Origin: Caulobacter vibrioides OR37
GTDB taxonomy: Bacteria; Pseudomonadota; Alphaproteobacteria; Caulobacterales; Caulobacteraceae
NCBI RefSeq assembly: GCF_000372645.1
Contig: NZ_APMP01000031.1
Location: 1 to 52,733 of the forward strand
Direction of reading: 5' to 3'
DNA: 52,733 nucleotides
This document shows positions 29,699-40,313 of this stretch, piece after piece. Position numbers and translations under genes: made by a program. Positions within the stretch are counted from its first letter, which is position 1; each line of letters begins with the position of its first letter. Below the pieces are notes generated by a model, which saw only the letters and a program-made list of their open reading frames with translations, was not told the origin of the DNA and made no database searches.

Positions 29699-30880
29699 AT
29701 GCAATTCCAACGCTCGGCCGTGACGACGGCCGTGGGACTCGCCGCCATCGCCCTCACGCTCGCCGCGTGCGGCAAAGGCCAAGGAGCCGGCGGCGCCGGC
29801 ATGGGCATGGGCGGTCCGGCCGAGGTCGGCTATATCGTCGTCCAGCCCCAGAGCGTCGGCCTGACCACCGAGCTGGCCGGCCGCACCTCGGCCTATCTGG
29901 TCTCGGACGTGCGCCCGCAGGTGGGCGGGGTGATCAAGTCGCGCCTGTTCCAGGAGGGCTCGATCGTCCACGCGGGCCAGTCGCTGTACCAGATCGACCC
30001 GGCCACCTATCAGGCCACCTATAACAGCGCCGTCGCCGCCCTGGCCCAGGCCCAGGCCCAGGCGACCAGCGCCAAGCTGAAGGCCGACCGCTACAGGACC
30101 CTGGTCGAGACCGGCGCGGTGTCCAAGCAGGACAATGACGACGCCCAGGCCGCCGCGCTGCAGACGGCCGCCGCCGTCGCCGTGCAGAAGGCCGCCGTCG
30201 ACAACGCCCGCATCAACCTGAACTACACCAAGGTCGCCGCGCCGATCTCGGGCCGCATCGGCAAGAGCTCGGTCACGCCGGGCGCGCTGGTCACGGCCAG
30301 CCAGGCCACGGCCCTGGCCACCGTGCAGGACCTGTCGAAGATCTATGTCGACGTCACCCAGACCTCGGCCGAGCTGCTGAAGCTCAAGGAGCAGTTCGCC
30401 AGCGGCAAGCTGGGCAAGGCCGGCTCGACCTCGGTCAGCCTGAAGCTCGAGGACGGTTCGACCTATCCGCTGGCGGGCTCGCTGGAGTTCTCTGACATCA
30501 CCGTCGATCCGGGCACCGGCGCGGTCGGCCTGCGCGCGGTGTTCCCGAACCCGAATGGCGCGCTGCTGCCGGGCATGTACGTCCACGCCGTCCTGACCCA
30601 GGGCGTCGCCTCGGGCGGCGTGCTGGTGCCGCAGACCGCGATCCAACGCGATCCCAAGGGCAATGCGATGGTCAGCGTGGTCGGGGCCCAGGGCGCCGAG
30701 CCGCGCCCGGTCACGCTGGGCCAGACGGTCGGCGACAAGTGGCTGGTCACCGGCGGCCTGAAGCCCGGCGACAAGGTCATCACCGAGGGCCTGCAGAAGC
30801 TGCGCCCCGGCGTTCCGATCAAGCCGGTCCCGGCGGGTTCGGCGCCCGCCGCCCAAACCGCCCCTTCGGCCAAGCGCTAA
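29699..30880 (+). CDS. acrA: RND efflux periplasmic adaptor AcrA (lipoprotein)
   Basis: A 393-aa membrane fusion protein linking the pump to the outer-membrane channel. A lipoprotein signal ends in the lipobox LAAC (MQFQRSAVTTAVGLAA...). The biotinyl-lipoyl half-motifs (VRPQVGGVIKSRLFQEGSIV and YTKVAAPISGRIGKSSVTPG) flank a coiled-coil hairpin rich in A, Q and K. Beta-barrel and membrane-proximal domains follow (AVFPNPNGALLPGMYVHAVL). First gene of acrA-acrB-nodT, 12 bp before acrB. Confidence 0.95.
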   Translation: MQFQRSAVTTAVGLAAIALTLAACGKGQGAGGAGMGMGGPAEVGYIVVQPQSVGLTTELAGRTSAYLVSDVRPQVGGVIKSRLFQEGSIVHAGQSLYQIDPATYQATYNSAVAALAQAQAQATSAKLKADRYRTLVETGAVSKQDNDDAQAAALQTAAAVAVQKAAVDNARINLNYTKVAAPISGRIGKSSVTPGALVTASQATALATVQDLSKIYVDVTQTSAELLKLKEQFASGKLGKAGSTSVSLKLEDGSTYPLAGSLEFSDITVDPGTGAVGLRAVFPNPNGALLPGMYVHAVLTQGVASGGVLVPQTAIQRDPKGNAMVSVVGAQGAEPRPVTLGQTVGDKWLVTGGLKPGDKVITEGLQKLRPGVPIKPVPAGSAPAAQTAPSAKR

Positions 30881-30892
30881 GGCCAGGTTCCG

Positions 30893-33800
30893 ATGCTTTC
30901 CCGTTTCTTCATCGACCGGCCCATCTTCGCGTGGGTCATCGCCATCGTGATCATGCTGGCCGGGGCGCTCGCCATCCGGACCCTGCCGGTCGCGCAATAT
31001 CCAGATATCGCCCTGCCGCAGGTGTCGATCACCGCCGTCTATCCCGGCGCCTCGGCCAAGACGGTCGAGGACAGCGTCACCCAGGTCATCGAACAGAAGA
31101 TGAAGGGCCTGGACGGCCTGGAATACATGTCGTCGACCAGCGACAGCTCGGGCACGGCCACCATCACCCTGACCTTCAAGGCCGGCGCGAACATCGACAT
31201 CGCCCAGGTGCAGGTGCAGAACAAGCTGCAGACGGCCACCGCGCTGCTGCCGCAGGAGGTTCAGCAACAGGGCCTGACCGTCGCCAAGGCGGCGCGTAAC
31301 TTCATGATGGTCGTGGGCCTCTATTCGGAGGACCCCAAGACCACCAACACCGACCTCGCCGACTATCTGGCCTCCAACATCCAGGACCCGCTGAGCCGCA
31401 TCGACGGTGTCGGCGACATGCAGCTGTTCGGCGCGCAATACGCCATGCGCATCTGGCTGGATCCGCAAAAGCTGGCCAGCTTCGGCCTGACCCCGGCGGA
31501 CGTCGCCAACGCCATCAAGGCTCAGAACGCCCAGGTCTCGGCCGGCCAGCTGGGCGGCGCGCCGAACCTGCCGGGCACCGGCCTGAACGCCACCATCACC
31601 GCCCAGTCGCGCCTGCAGACCCCCGAACAGTTCCGCGCCATCATCCTGAAGAACAGCACGGGCGGGGCCACGGTGCGCCTGGGCGACGTCGCCCGGGTCG
31701 AGCTGGGCGCCGAGAACTACGTCTCCGTGGCCAAGTTCAACGGCCACCCGGCCGCCGGCCTGGCCGTCAAGCTGGCCCCCGGCGCCAACGCGCTGAACAC
31801 CGCCAAGGCCGTGAAGGCCAAGATGGCTCAGCTCGAGAAGAACTTCCCGGCCAGCTACAAGTACGTCGTCCCCTACGACTCGACGCCGTTCGTGAAGCTG
31901 TCGATCGAGGAAGTGGTCAAGACGCTGATCGAAGCCATCGTGCTGGTGTTCATCGTCATGTTCCTGTTCCTGCAGAACTGGCGCGCGACCCTGATCCCGA
32001 CGATCGCCGTGCCCGTCGTGCTTCTGGGCACGTTCGGCGTGCTGGCGGCCTTCGGCTACTCGATCAACACCCTGACCATGTTCGGCCTGGTGCTGGCCAT
32101 CGGCCTGCTGGTCGACGACGCCATCGTCGTGGTCGAGAACGTCGAGCGGGTGATGTCCGAAGAGGGCCTCTCGCCCGTCGAGGCCACCCGCAAGTCGATG
32201 AACGAGATCACGGGCGCCCTGATCGGCATCGCCCTGGTGCTGGCCGCGGTGTTCGTGCCCATGGCCTTCTTCGGCGGCTCGCAGGGCGTGATCTACCGGC
32301 AGTTCTCGATCACCATCGTCTCGGCCATGGCCCTGTCGGTGGTCGTCGCCCTGGTCCTCACCCCCGCCCTCTGCGCCACGCTGCTGAAGCCGATCGAGAA
32401 GGGCCATCACGACGAAAAGACCGGCTTCTTCGGCTGGTTCAACCGCAGCTTCAACGACCTGTCGTCTCGCTATCAGGGCTCGGTCCGGGGCATCCTGGGC
32501 AAGAGCGGCCGCTACATGGCCGTCTACGCCGCGATCATCGTGGCCATGGGCCTGCTGTTCGTCCGCCTGCCCAGCGCCTTCCTGCCGGATGAGGACCAGG
32601 GGATCATGATCACCCTCGTCCAGCTGCCGGCCGGCGCGCCCGAGGAAAAGACCCTGGCCGTGCTGGACAAGGTGCGCGAGCACTTCCTGGTCGGCGAGAA
32701 GAACGCCGTGCAGTCTGTGTTCACCGTCTCGGGCTTCAGCTTCGCCGGCGCGGGCCAGAACGCCGGTCTGGCCTTCGTCCGCCTCAAGGACTTCGACCAT
32801 CGCAAGGCCGGGCCGCTGAAGGCCCAGGCCGTGGCCGGTCGCGCCATGGCGGCGTTCAGCCAGATCCGCGACGCCATGGTGTTCGCGGTGATCCCGCCGG
32901 CCGTGCCGGAACTGGGCACCTCGTCGGGCTTCGACTTCCAGCTGCAGGATATCAGCGGCGTCGGCCACGACACCCTGATGCAGGCCCGGAACATGATGCT
33001 GGGCATGGCCTCGAAGGACCCGAACCTGGTGGGCGTGCGCCCCAACGGCCAGGACGACACCCCGCAGCTGAAGATCGAGGTCGACCAGGCCAAGGCCGGC
33101 GCCATGGGCCTGACCACCGCCGACATCAACAGCGCGCTCAGCTCGGCCTGGGGCGGGACCTATGTGAACGACTTCATCGACCGCGGTCGCGTGAAGAAGG
33201 TCTACATGCAGGCCGACGCCCCCTACCGCATGACGCCGGAAGACCTGAACCGCTGGTACGTGCGCAACAGCAGCGGCCAGATGGTCGCCTTCCCGGCCTT
33301 CGCCACCGCGTCGTGGACCTACGGCTCGCCGCGCCTGGAGCGCTATAACGGTCTGTCGTCGATGAACATCCAGGGCGCCCCGGCCCCGGGCAAGAGCTCG
33401 GGCCAGGCCATGGACGCGATGGAAAAGCTGGCCGCCAAGCTGCCGCCCGGCATCGGCTTCGAATGGACCGGCCTGTCGGCCCAGGAACGCGAGTCCGGCA
33501 ACCAGGCTCCGGCCCTGTACGCCATCTCGATCCTGGTCGTGTTCCTGCTGCTGGCCGCTCTTTACGAGAGCTGGTCGATCCCGCTGGCGGTGATCATGGT
33601 CATTCCGCTGGGCGTCGTCGGCGCCCTGCTGGCCACCTTCGCCCGCGGTCTCAGCAACGACATCTACTTCCAGGTCGGCCTGCTGACGACCATGGGCCTG
33701 GCGTCCAAGAACGCCATCCTGATCGTCGAGTTCGCCAAGGACCTGTACGAGAAGGGCCTGTCCCTGATCGACGCCACCCTGGAAGCGGTCCGCATCCGTC

Positions 33801-34060
33801 TGCGTCCGATCATCATGACATCGCTGGCCTTCGTCTTCGGCGTGCTGCCCCTGGCGATTTCCAACGGGGCGGGGTCCGGGGCCCAGCACGCCATCGGCAC
33901 CGGCGTGATCGGCGGGATGCTGTCGGCCACCCTGCTGGCGATCTTCTTCGTCCCGCTGTTCTTCGTGGTGGTCGAGAAGGTCTTCAAACCCAAGCACGCC
34001 GGTCATGACGCGGCGGTCGCCCAGCAGGGCGGCGAGGCGTCGTCGACGGAGGCCCACTGA
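30893..34060 (+). CDS. acrB: RND multidrug efflux pump AcrB (HAE-1 family)
   Basis: A 1055-aa inner-membrane proton-driven pump, full length for the family. N-terminus [18 protein letters not shown]; helix 4 carries the proton-relay pair D408-D409 in [13 protein letters not shown], equivalent to E. coli AcrB D407-D408. Two large periplasmic loops and duplicated six-helix halves are present ([16 protein letters not shown] in the second half). Hydrophobic drugs are the expected substrates. In C. crescentus this pump type affects polarity mutants lacking TipN. Confidence 0.96.
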   Translation: MLSRFFIDRPIFAWVIAIVIMLAGALAIRTLPVAQYPDIALPQVSITAVYPGASAKTVEDSVTQVIEQKMKGLDGLEYMSSTSDSSGTATITLTFKAGANIDIAQVQVQNKLQTATALLPQEVQQQGLTVAKAARNFMMVVGLYSEDPKTTNTDLADYLASNIQDPLSRIDGVGDMQLFGAQYAMRIWLDPQKLASFGLTPADVANAIKAQNAQVSAGQLGGAPNLPGTGLNATITAQSRLQTPEQFRAIILKNSTGGATVRLGDVARVELGAENYVSVAKFNGHPAAGLAVKLAPGANALNTAKAVKAKMAQLEKNFPASYKYVVPYDSTPFVKLSIEEVVKTLIEAIVLVFIVMFLFLQNWRATLIPTIAVPVVLLGTFGVLAAFGYSINTLTMFGLVLAIGLLVDDAIVVVENVERVMSEEGLSPVEATRKSMNEITGALIGIALVLAAVFVPMAFFGGSQGVIYRQFSITIVSAMALSVVVALVLTPALCATLLKPIEKGHHDEKTGFFGWFNRSFNDLSSRYQGSVRGILGKSGRYMAVYAAIIVAMGLLFVRLPSAFLPDEDQGIMITLVQLPAGAPEEKTLAVLDKVREHFLVGEKNAVQSVFTVSGFSFAGAGQNAGLAFVRLKDFDHRKAGPLKAQAVAGRAMAAFSQIRDAMVFAVIPPAVPELGTSSGFDFQLQDISGVGHDTLMQARNMMLGMASKDPNLVGVRPNGQDDTPQLKIEVDQAKAGAMGLTTADINSALSSAWGGTYVNDFIDRGRVKKVYMQADAPYRMTPEDLNRWYVRNSSGQMVAFPAFATASWTYGSPRLERYNGLSSMNIQGAPAPGKSSGQAMDAMEKLAAKLPPGIGFEWTGLSAQERESGNQAPALYAISILVVFLLLAALYESWSIPLAVIMVIPLGVVGALLATFARGLSNDIYFQVGLLTTMGLASKNAILIVEFAKDLYEKGLSLIDATLEAVRIRLRPIIMTSLAFVFGVLPLAISNGAGSGAQHAIGTGVIGGMLSATLLAIFFVPLFFVVVEKVFKPKHAGHDAAVAQQGGEASSTEAH

Positions 34061-34062
34061 TC

Positions 34063-35466
34063 ATGCTGCGTAACCTTTCCCTGATCCTCGTCGCCTCCAC
34101 GGCGGTCGGCGCCTGCACCCTGGCGCCCAAGTACGAGCGGCCGGCCTTGCCGGTGGCCCAGACCTGGTCGACGCCGACGCCGGAGCCGGCGACCTCGGTC
34201 ACCGCCGCCGACCTCGACTGGCGCCAGGTGCTGGTCGATCCGCGCCTGCAAGGCGTGGTCGACCTGGCCCTGAAGCAGAACCGCGACCTGCGCGTGGCGG
34301 TGCTGAACATCGAGAAGGCCCGCGCCCAGTACGGCGTCCAGCGCTCGGCCCTGTTCCCGGGCGTCAACGCCGTGGGCAGCGAGACCCGGAGCCGCACGCC
34401 GGCCGTGGTCTCGCAGACCGGCAAGGCTTTCGACACCGAGGTCTACACCGCCTCGGTCGGCTTCACGGCCTATGAGCTGGACCTGTTCGGCCGTGTCCGC
34501 AGCCTGAACGCCTCGGCGCTGCAGAGCTATCTGGCCACCGAGGAGACCAGCCGCTCGGTGCGCGTCAGCCTGATCGCCGAGACCGCCAACGCCTGGCTGA
34601 CCCTGGCCGCCGATCAGGATCGCCTGGCCCTGGCCAAGGACACGCTGGCGACCCGCGAGGAGTCGTTGCGCCTGACCCAGCAGCGGTTCGATGGCGGCGC
34701 GGGCTCGGCCCTCGACCTGCGCAACGCCCAAACCCTGGCGGAGACGGCGCGTTCGGACGTGGCGACCTACACCGCCCAGGTCGCCCAGGACCGCAACGCC
34801 CTGGTGCTGCTGGCCGGCGCGGACGTGCCCGCCAATCTGCTGCCGTCCGGCGGGATCCAGACGGCCAATATCCTGGCCGACCTGCCCGCGGGCCTGCCGT
34901 CGGACGTGCTGACGCGTCGTCCCGACGTCCTGGCCGCCGAGCATCAGCTGCGGGGCGCCAACGCCAATATCGGCGCGGCCCGCGCGGCCTTCTTCCCGCG
35001 CATCAGCCTGACCGGCTCGACGGGCACGACCAGCACCGACCTGGACGGCCTGTTCAAGAGCGGTACGGGGACCTGGAGCTTCACGCCCCAGATCAGCCTG
35101 CCGATCTTCGCCGGCGGGGCCAATGTCGCCAATCTGAGCAGCGCCAAGACCAGCCGCGACATCGCCGTGGCGACCTATGAGAAGACCGTCCAGACGGCCT
35201 TCCGCGAGGTCTCCGACGCCCTGTCGGTGCGTAACACCATCACCGACCAGGTCTCGGCCCAGGAACGTCTGGTGGTCGCGGCCGCCGACAGCCAACGCCT
35301 GTCGCAACAGCGCCGCGACGCCGGCCTGGACAGCGCCCTGACCCTGCTGGACGCCCAGCGCTCGCTGTACGCGGCCCAGCAGGGCCTGATCACCGCGCGC
35401 CTGGCCCGGGCCAGCAACCTCGTCACCCTCTACAAGGCCCTCGGCGGCGGCGCTCCGGCGACCTGA
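34063..35466 (+). CDS. nodT: Outer-membrane efflux channel NodT/TolC family
   Basis: A 467-aa outer-membrane lipoprotein (lipobox VGAC after [14 protein letters not shown]). Two outer-membrane efflux repeats follow, with NodT-type signatures [55 protein letters not shown] and [15 protein letters not shown]. It forms the exit channel for the AcrAB pump. The ATG begins only two bases after the acrB stop, so the three genes form one transcript. Confidence 0.94.
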   Translation: MLRNLSLILVASTAVGACTLAPKYERPALPVAQTWSTPTPEPATSVTAADLDWRQVLVDPRLQGVVDLALKQNRDLRVAVLNIEKARAQYGVQRSALFPGVNAVGSETRSRTPAVVSQTGKAFDTEVYTASVGFTAYELDLFGRVRSLNASALQSYLATEETSRSVRVSLIAETANAWLTLAADQDRLALAKDTLATREESLRLTQQRFDGGAGSALDLRNAQTLAETARSDVATYTAQVAQDRNALVLLAGADVPANLLPSGGIQTANILADLPAGLPSDVLTRRPDVLAAEHQLRGANANIGAARAAFFPRISLTGSTGTTSTDLDGLFKSGTGTWSFTPQISLPIFAGGANVANLSSAKTSRDIAVATYEKTVQTAFREVSDALSVRNTITDQVSAQERLVVAAADSQRLSQQRRDAGLDSALTLLDAQRSLYAAQQGLITARLARASNLVTLYKALGGGAPAT

Positions 35467-35483
35467 TCCGAAGACCTGAAAGC

Positions 35484-35593
35484 CTTCCCCGGCGACGGTC
35501 GGGGAAGTTCGCTGACCATCATCCCCCCACCCCCCGATGGTCACGAACGGAACGGGCGCGCTCCTCCCCCCCATCCCTGGAGGCGCCCGTTCC
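35484..35593. terminator. Hairpin pair between nodT and putR
   Basis: An 8-bp stem CTTCCCCG/CGGGGAAG (35484-35507) follows nodT. A long stem GGAACGGGCGC with its complement (35549-35593, one bulge) follows between the convergent genes. Neither has a strong T-run; together they may separate the two transcripts. Confidence 0.45.
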
Positions 35594-35629
35594 ACCTTCC
35601 CTGGCGGACCGCGCCTCTCCGGGAATCTC

Positions 35630-36097
35630 CTACAGCGGCAGTTGCACGGTGCTCTTGACCTCTTCCAGCACCGCATAGGTCCGCGTCTCGCGCACGCCCG
35701 GCATCTTGACCAGGATGTCGCCCAGGAAGTTGCGATAGGCCTCCATGTCGCGCACGCGGGCCTTGATCAGGTAGTCGAACCCGCCGGCCACCATGTGGCA
35801 CTCCAGGATCTCGGGCGCGCGCCGCACCGCCGAGGCGAAGTCCTCGAAGGTCTCGCCCGTCGTACGCTCCAGCACCACCTCCACGAAGATCAGCAGGGCC
35901 CTGCCGACCTTGGCCGGGTCCAGCAGCGCGACGTAGCCGGTGATGAAGCCGCGCTCGCGCAGCCGGCGCACGCGGTCGAAGGTGGCCGCCGGCGACAGGT
36001 TGCAGCGCTTGGCCAACTCGGCGTTGGTGATCCGGCCATCGGCCTGCAGAACCTTCAACAGGCGACGATCGGTGTCATCCAGAGCGGAGATGGTCAT
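35630..36097 (-). CDS. putR: Lrp/AsnC-family regulator of proline catabolism (PutR-like)
   Basis: A 155-aa regulator with the N-terminal helix-turn-helix (LDDTDRRLLKVLQADGRITN, then LAKRCNLSPAATFDRVRRLR) and a C-terminal RAM ligand-binding domain ending in VLEEVKSTVQLPL. It is divergent from putA, and the shared region carries two copies of a 40-bp sequence pattern. By analogy with PutR of other alphaproteobacteria it should activate putA in response to proline. It takes the role of the DNA-binding domain that PutA lacks here. Confidence 0.9.
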   Translation of the reverse strand: MTISALDDTDRRLLKVLQADGRITNAELAKRCNLSPAATFDRVRRLRERGFITGYVALLDPAKVGRALLIFVEVVLERTTGETFEDFASAVRRAPEILECHMVAGGFDYLIKARVRDMEAYRNFLGDILVKMPGVRETRTYAVLEEVKSTVQLPL

Positions 36098-36109
36098 CGA
36101 GAATTTTCT

Positions 36110-36149
36110 CCGAAGAAGCTTCGAAAAATAACGCTAACAAACGAAGCAC
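36110..36149. promoter_or_regulatory. Putative PutR site, copy 1
   Basis: CCGAAGAA, then 18 unrelated bases, then AACAAACGAAGCAC. Exactly the same parts with the same spacing recur at 36433-36472. This copy lies 12 bp upstream of the putR start, suiting autoregulation. Confidence 0.55.
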
Positions 36150-36432
36150 ATTCGAATAGCTTAGCGTTACACCTTCGATCGTTCCAGCCCCGCTTGGCGC
36201 CGCTCTCCTCCCTTGGGCGCCGGCGATACAGCCAGCCGCTGTCGGGCGGAACACACGCGACGCTCGCCCCTCTCCCCCTCAAGGGCGTCGCGCTAGAGAG
36301 GAAGGGGCGCGGCACTACTACCCCCCCCCCCAGCGCGCGCTCCTTCCTCCCTCCCCTCTTTCGAAGCATTCTCGAACGCGGCCGCGCGCGCCGGCGCGGC
36401 GTTGGAGCGAACGAAGATTTCCGGCGCTTTTT

Positions 36433-36472
36433 CCGAAGAACATCCGACGCCACAGGCCAACAAACGAAGCAC
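36433..36472. promoter_or_regulatory. Putative PutR site, copy 2
   Basis: Second copy of CCGAAGAA-N18-AACAAACGAAGCAC, in direct orientation to the first and ending about 50 bp before putA. The remainder of this 426-bp gap holds an 11-base C tract (36321-36331) and no gene. Confidence 0.55.
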
Positions 36473-36523
36473 CTTTGGCCTAAGTCACGTTAGACCGATG
36501 ATATTCTAATCACGGGACCAACC

Positions 36524-39500
36524 ATGACCAACTGGGCTGACTGGGACTCTCTGGACGACGGCAAGTATCGCGACGAAGCGGCGGTGATCGCCGACCTGCT
36601 GGCCAGGAAGCCGCTGTCCAGCGAGGACCGCGCGGCCGTCCGGGCCGAGGCCGAGGCCTTGGTCCGCGGCGCCCGCCGCAGCGTCCGCAAGCAGGGCGTG
36701 GTCGAAAGCTTCCTGCAGGAGTTCAGCCTGGGCACCCGCGAGGGCCTGGCCCTGATGTGCCTGGCCGAGGCCCTGCTGCGCACCCCCGACGACGAGACGC
36801 GCGACCGCCTGATCGCCGAGAAGATCGGCTCGGCCGACTGGGCCTCGCACCTCGGCGGCTCCGACAGCCTGTTCGTCAACGCCTCGACCTGGGGCCTGAT
36901 GCTGACCGGCAAGATCGTCGAGCCCGACGCCGAGGCCCAGAAGGACCTGCCCGGCTTCATCAAGAAGCTGGCCGGGCGCATCGGCGAGCCGGTGATCCGC
37001 GCCGCCGTCGGCCAGGCCATCCGCATCATGGGCGAACAGTTCGTCCTGGGACGGACGATCGAGGCCGCGATCAAGCGCGCCGCGAACGAGGCGACCATGT
37101 GCTCGTTCGACATGCTGGGCGAAGGCGCCCGCACCGCCGCCGACGCCGCGCGCTACGAGAAGGCCTATGCCGACGCGATCGAGACCGTCGGCAAGCTGTC
37201 GAAGGGCGCGGGGCCGGAGAACGGCCACGGCGTGTCGGTCAAGCTCTCGGCGCTGTGCCCCCGCTACGAGGCCACGCACGAGGACCGCGTCTGGGAGGAG
37301 CTCTATCCCCGCACCCTGCGCCTGGCGAAGATCGCCGCCCGCCATGATCTCAACTTCACGATCGACGCCGAGGAAGCCGATCGCCTGGCCCTGTCGCTGA
37401 AGCTGCTGGACCGCCTGTGCCGCGAGCCCGAGCTCGGCGAATGGCGAGGCCTGGGCCTGGCCGTCCAGGCCTATCAGAAGCGCTGCGGCGAGGTGATCGC
37501 CCGCCTGACGGCCCTCTCCAAGGAGACCGGCCGCCGGCTGATGGTCCGCCTGGTCAAGGGCGCCTATTGGGACAGCGAGATCAAGCGCGCCCAGGTCGCC
37601 GGCCGTCCGGACTATCCAGTCTATACGACCAAGCCCGCCACCGACCTGTCGTACCTGGTCAACGCCAAGGCCCTGATCGACGGCGCTCCGCACCTCTACG
37701 CCCAGTTCGCCACCCACAACGCCCACACCCTGGCGGCCGTGGCGCGGATGGCCAAGAACGCCGGCGTCAAGATCGAGCACCAGCGTCTGCACGGCATGGG
37801 CGAGGCGCTCTACCAGGCCGCCGAGGAGCTGTATGACGGCGTCACCCTGCGCGCCTACGCCCCCGTCGGCGGCCACGAGGACCTGCTGCCCTATCTGGTC
37901 CGCCGCCTGCTGGAGAACGGCGCCAACACCAGCTTCGTCCACGCCCTGCTGGATGAACGGGTGCCGGTGGAAAAGGTCGTGGTCGATCCGATCGACGCGG
38001 TCGAGGCCCACCCCGATCGCCACGCCAAGATCCCGACGCCGATCGAGGTCTACGGCCCCCGCCGCCGCAACAGCGCCGGCCTCGATCTGTCGGTCAGGGC
38101 CGACCGCGCGCGCCTCGAAGCCTCGGTCGTCGTCCTGGACGCCGTGACCCTGTCGGCTGGTCCGCTGATCGACGGCAAGGTCGTGGCGGGCGGCGCGCCG
38201 CTGCCGGTGATCGCCCCGGCCAACGACCGCAAGGTGGTCGGCGCGGTCTCCGAGGCGCAGGCCCCGCAGATCGACGAAGCCTTCCGCCTGGCCCGCGCCG
38301 CGCAACCGGCCTGGGACCAGGCCGGCGGTCCCGCCCGCGCGCAGGTGCTGCGCGCCATGGCCGACGCGCTCGAGACCAATATCGACCGCCTGATCGCCAT
38401 CCTGGCCCGCGAGGCCGGCAAGACGCTGAGCGATGGGATCGCCGAGGTCCGCGAGGCGGTCGACTTCTGCCGCTACTACGCGACCCTGGCCGAGGACCAG
38501 TTCGGCGAGGCCCAAGTTCTGAAAGGCCCGGTCGGCGAGACCAACAGCCTGCGCCTGGCCGGGCGCGGCGTCTTCGTCTGCATCAGCCCCTGGAACTTCC
38601 CGCTGGCCATCTTCACCGGCCAGATCGCCGCCGCCCTGGCCGCCGGCAACGCCGTGCTGGCCAAGCCCGCCGAACAGACCCCGCTGATCGCCTCGGAGGC
38701 CGTGAAGCTCTATCACGCCGCCGGCCTCGACCCGCGCCTGCTGGCCCTGCTGCCGGGTCGCGGCGAGACCGTCGGCGCGGCCCTGGTCGCCCACGAGGGC
38801 CTGGACGGCGTCGCCTTCACCGGCGGCACCGACACCGCCTGGCGGATCAACCAGACCCTGGCCGCGCGCCAAGGCCCGATCGTGCCGTTTATCGCCGAGA
38901 CCGGCGGCCTGAACGGCATGTTCGTCGACACCACGGCCCAGCGCGAGCAAGTGATCGACGACGTGATCGTCAGCGCCTTCGGCTCGGCCGGCCAGCGTTG
39001 CTCGGCCCTGCGCCTGCTGTTCCTGCCCGAGGACACCGCCGACCACATCATCGACGGCCTGAAGGGCGCGATGGACGCGCTGGTGCTGGGCGACCCGGCC
39101 AAGGCTGTCACCGACGTCGGTCCGGTCATCGACGCCGAGGCCAAGGAGGCCCTGGTCGCCCACCAGGCGCGCCTGGCCAAGGACGCCAAGATCCTGCACG
39201 CCCTCGCCGCCCCGGCCGGCGGCACCTTCTTCGCCCCCGTCCTGGCCGAGATCCCCAGCGCCGACTTCCTGGAGCGCGAGGTGTTCGGCCCGATCCTGCA
39301 CGTCGTCCGCTACAAGCCCGAACGCCTCGAGCAAGTGGCCGGCGCCCTGGCGGCGCGGCGCTACGGCCTGACCCTGGGCGTCCACTCGCGGATCGAGCGC
39401 TTCGCCGCCGACGTCCAGCGGCTGGTTCCGGCCGGCAACGCCTATGTCAACCGCTCGATGACCGGCGCGGTCGTCGGCGTCCAGCCGTTCGGCGGCGAGG

Positions 39501-39622
39501 GCCTGTCGGGCACCGGCCCCAAGGCCGGCGGCCCCCACGCCCTGCTGCGCTTCGCCGTGGAGCGCGCGGTCAGCGTCAACATCACCGCCCAGGGCGGCGA
39601 CCCGGCGCTGCTGAATCTGTGA
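36524..39622 (+). CDS. putA: Bifunctional proline dehydrogenase/P5C dehydrogenase PutA
   Basis: Oxidises proline to glutamate in two steps with FAD and NAD. A 1032-aa protein without an N-terminal ribbon-helix-helix domain, so it is not an autorepressor. The proline dehydrogenase barrel covers about 170-460 (VSVKLSALCPRYEA, TIDAEEADR, RLVKGAYWDSEIKRAQ, ATHNAHTLA, QRLHGMGEALY). The aldehyde dehydrogenase domain runs from about 530 to the end with SPWNFPLAIFTGQI, catalytic E792 (AETGG) and C826 (GSAGQRCSALR). The short type, about 1000-1050 aa, lacks the extra C-terminal domain of long PutAs. Confidence 0.96.
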   Translation: MTNWADWDSLDDGKYRDEAAVIADLLARKPLSSEDRAAVRAEAEALVRGARRSVRKQGVVESFLQEFSLGTREGLALMCLAEALLRTPDDETRDRLIAEKIGSADWASHLGGSDSLFVNASTWGLMLTGKIVEPDAEAQKDLPGFIKKLAGRIGEPVIRAAVGQAIRIMGEQFVLGRTIEAAIKRAANEATMCSFDMLGEGARTAADAARYEKAYADAIETVGKLSKGAGPENGHGVSVKLSALCPRYEATHEDRVWEELYPRTLRLAKIAARHDLNFTIDAEEADRLALSLKLLDRLCREPELGEWRGLGLAVQAYQKRCGEVIARLTALSKETGRRLMVRLVKGAYWDSEIKRAQVAGRPDYPVYTTKPATDLSYLVNAKALIDGAPHLYAQFATHNAHTLAAVARMAKNAGVKIEHQRLHGMGEALYQAAEELYDGVTLRAYAPVGGHEDLLPYLVRRLLENGANTSFVHALLDERVPVEKVVVDPIDAVEAHPDRHAKIPTPIEVYGPRRRNSAGLDLSVRADRARLEASVVVLDAVTLSAGPLIDGKVVAGGAPLPVIAPANDRKVVGAVSEAQAPQIDEAFRLARAAQPAWDQAGGPARAQVLRAMADALETNIDRLIAILAREAGKTLSDGIAEVREAVDFCRYYATLAEDQFGEAQVLKGPVGETNSLRLAGRGVFVCISPWNFPLAIFTGQIAAALAAGNAVLAKPAEQTPLIASEAVKLYHAAGLDPRLLALLPGRGETVGAALVAHEGLDGVAFTGGTDTAWRINQTLAARQGPIVPFIAETGGLNGMFVDTTAQREQVIDDVIVSAFGSAGQRCSALRLLFLPEDTADHIIDGLKGAMDALVLGDPAKAVTDVGPVIDAEAKEALVAHQARLAKDAKILHALAAPAGGTFFAPVLAEIPSADFLEREVFGPILHVVRYKPERLEQVAGALAARRYGLTLGVHSRIERFAADVQRLVPAGNAYVNRSMTGAVVGVQPFGGEGLSGTGPKAGGPHALLRFAVERAVSVNITAQGGDPALLNL

Positions 39623-39638
39623 TTTGACTCCGAAGGCC

Positions 39639-39914
39639 ATGGACGAGACCCTTTCGTCCATGGCCGATGGTTTCGATATCCATGTCAGCGCTGAACGCGC
39701 CGCCAAGCTGAAGGCTTTGGCGGATCAGCTCGACATGTCCGCGGAAGATTACGCCGCCCTGCTCATCGACCGCGAAATCGACCAAGCCGCGCGGCCTTCG
39801 ATCGATCCGGATCCCGCGATCGATCGCGCCATCCTCGACCACGCCAAGCGCACGAGCCAGTTCGCGTCATGGCCGGATGTGCGCGACGGCCTTCTCGCCC
39901 GCCATCGCCGCTAG
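39639..39914 (+). CDS. ParD-like antitoxin of a type II module
   Basis: A 91-aa protein: an N-terminal segment resembling a ribbon-helix-helix (GFDIHVSAERAAKLKALADQ, MSAEDYAALLIDREI) and a C-terminal toxin-binding tail (HAKRTSQFASWPDVRDGLLA). It lies 16 bp after putA. I used the first ATG; a TTG five codons upstream and an ATG seven codons downstream are alternatives. Its stop TAG is the first part of the divergent repeat copy E. The partner ParE frame starts inside this gene but is interrupted by the repeat. Confidence 0.7.
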   Translation: MDETLSSMADGFDIHVSAERAAKLKALADQLDMSAEDYAALLIDREIDQAARPSIDPDPAIDRAILDHAKRTSQFASWPDVRDGLLARHRR

Positions 39915-40313
39915 AGCCCTTTCCGATCTGATTGATCCAATCAGATCGGATAAAAAGGGCTCTAAATCAAAAGTTTAGAGCATTTTCGATCCGATAACCG
40001 TTTCACACTTATCGGAAAATGCTCTAGTCGCCTGGCGCGCCCGATTTACCTCGCGGAGGCGGCCCGGCGCGATATCGAACGCCTGCATGACTGGCTGTTC
40101 GAGAAGAACCGGCACGCCGCCCTGCGATTGATCGAAGTCCTGCAAGATCACTTCGAGAGCCTGGCCGACTTCTCCGATCGGGGGCGCTCGATCGGCGAGG
40201 GCATCCGCGAGCTGGTCGTCCCGTTCGGCGGCTCGAACTCTGTGATCCGCTACGAGGTCGATCCGGACAGCGTCTTCATCGCCCGGATCTGGCATGGGTT
40301 GGAGAGACGCTAG
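39877..40313 (+). pseudogene. ParE-family toxin split by a repeat insertion
   Basis: The body from about 40026 encodes a ParE/RelE-type toxin (ARPIYLAEAARRDIERLHDW, HAALRLIEVLQDHFESLADF, VPFGGSNSVIRYEVDPDSVF, IARIWHGLERR). It has no ATG, GTG or TTG in frame before the conserved region. Removing the repeat between its two TA borders restores one frame from an ATG at 39877 (MCATAFSPAIAASRLARP), overlapping the antitoxin end as usual in parDE operons. With the repeat in place that frame stops at 39976-39978. The toxin is therefore probably inactive, unless a non-standard start is used. Confidence 0.75.
39912..40026 (-). repeat. Double-hairpin repeat, divergent copy E, inverted
   Basis: Two stem-loops (39912-39964, with a perfect GATCTGATTGATC-type inner stem, and 39976-40026) joined by AAATCAAAAGTTT. 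Read on the minus strand, the order and loop sequence (AAGTGTGAAACGGTT against AAGTGTGAGCGGTTT in the main family) match copies A-D, so it is a second subfamily. Both ends read CTAG here. Confidence 0.8.

Noticed and set aside
29693..34057. A 4.3-kb open frame antisense to acrA and acrB, and many other long antisense frames
   Set aside because: In very GC-rich coding DNA the opposite strand often lacks stops. The encoded sequences are rich in R, G, A, H and Q with no domain, and each lies under a clear gene.
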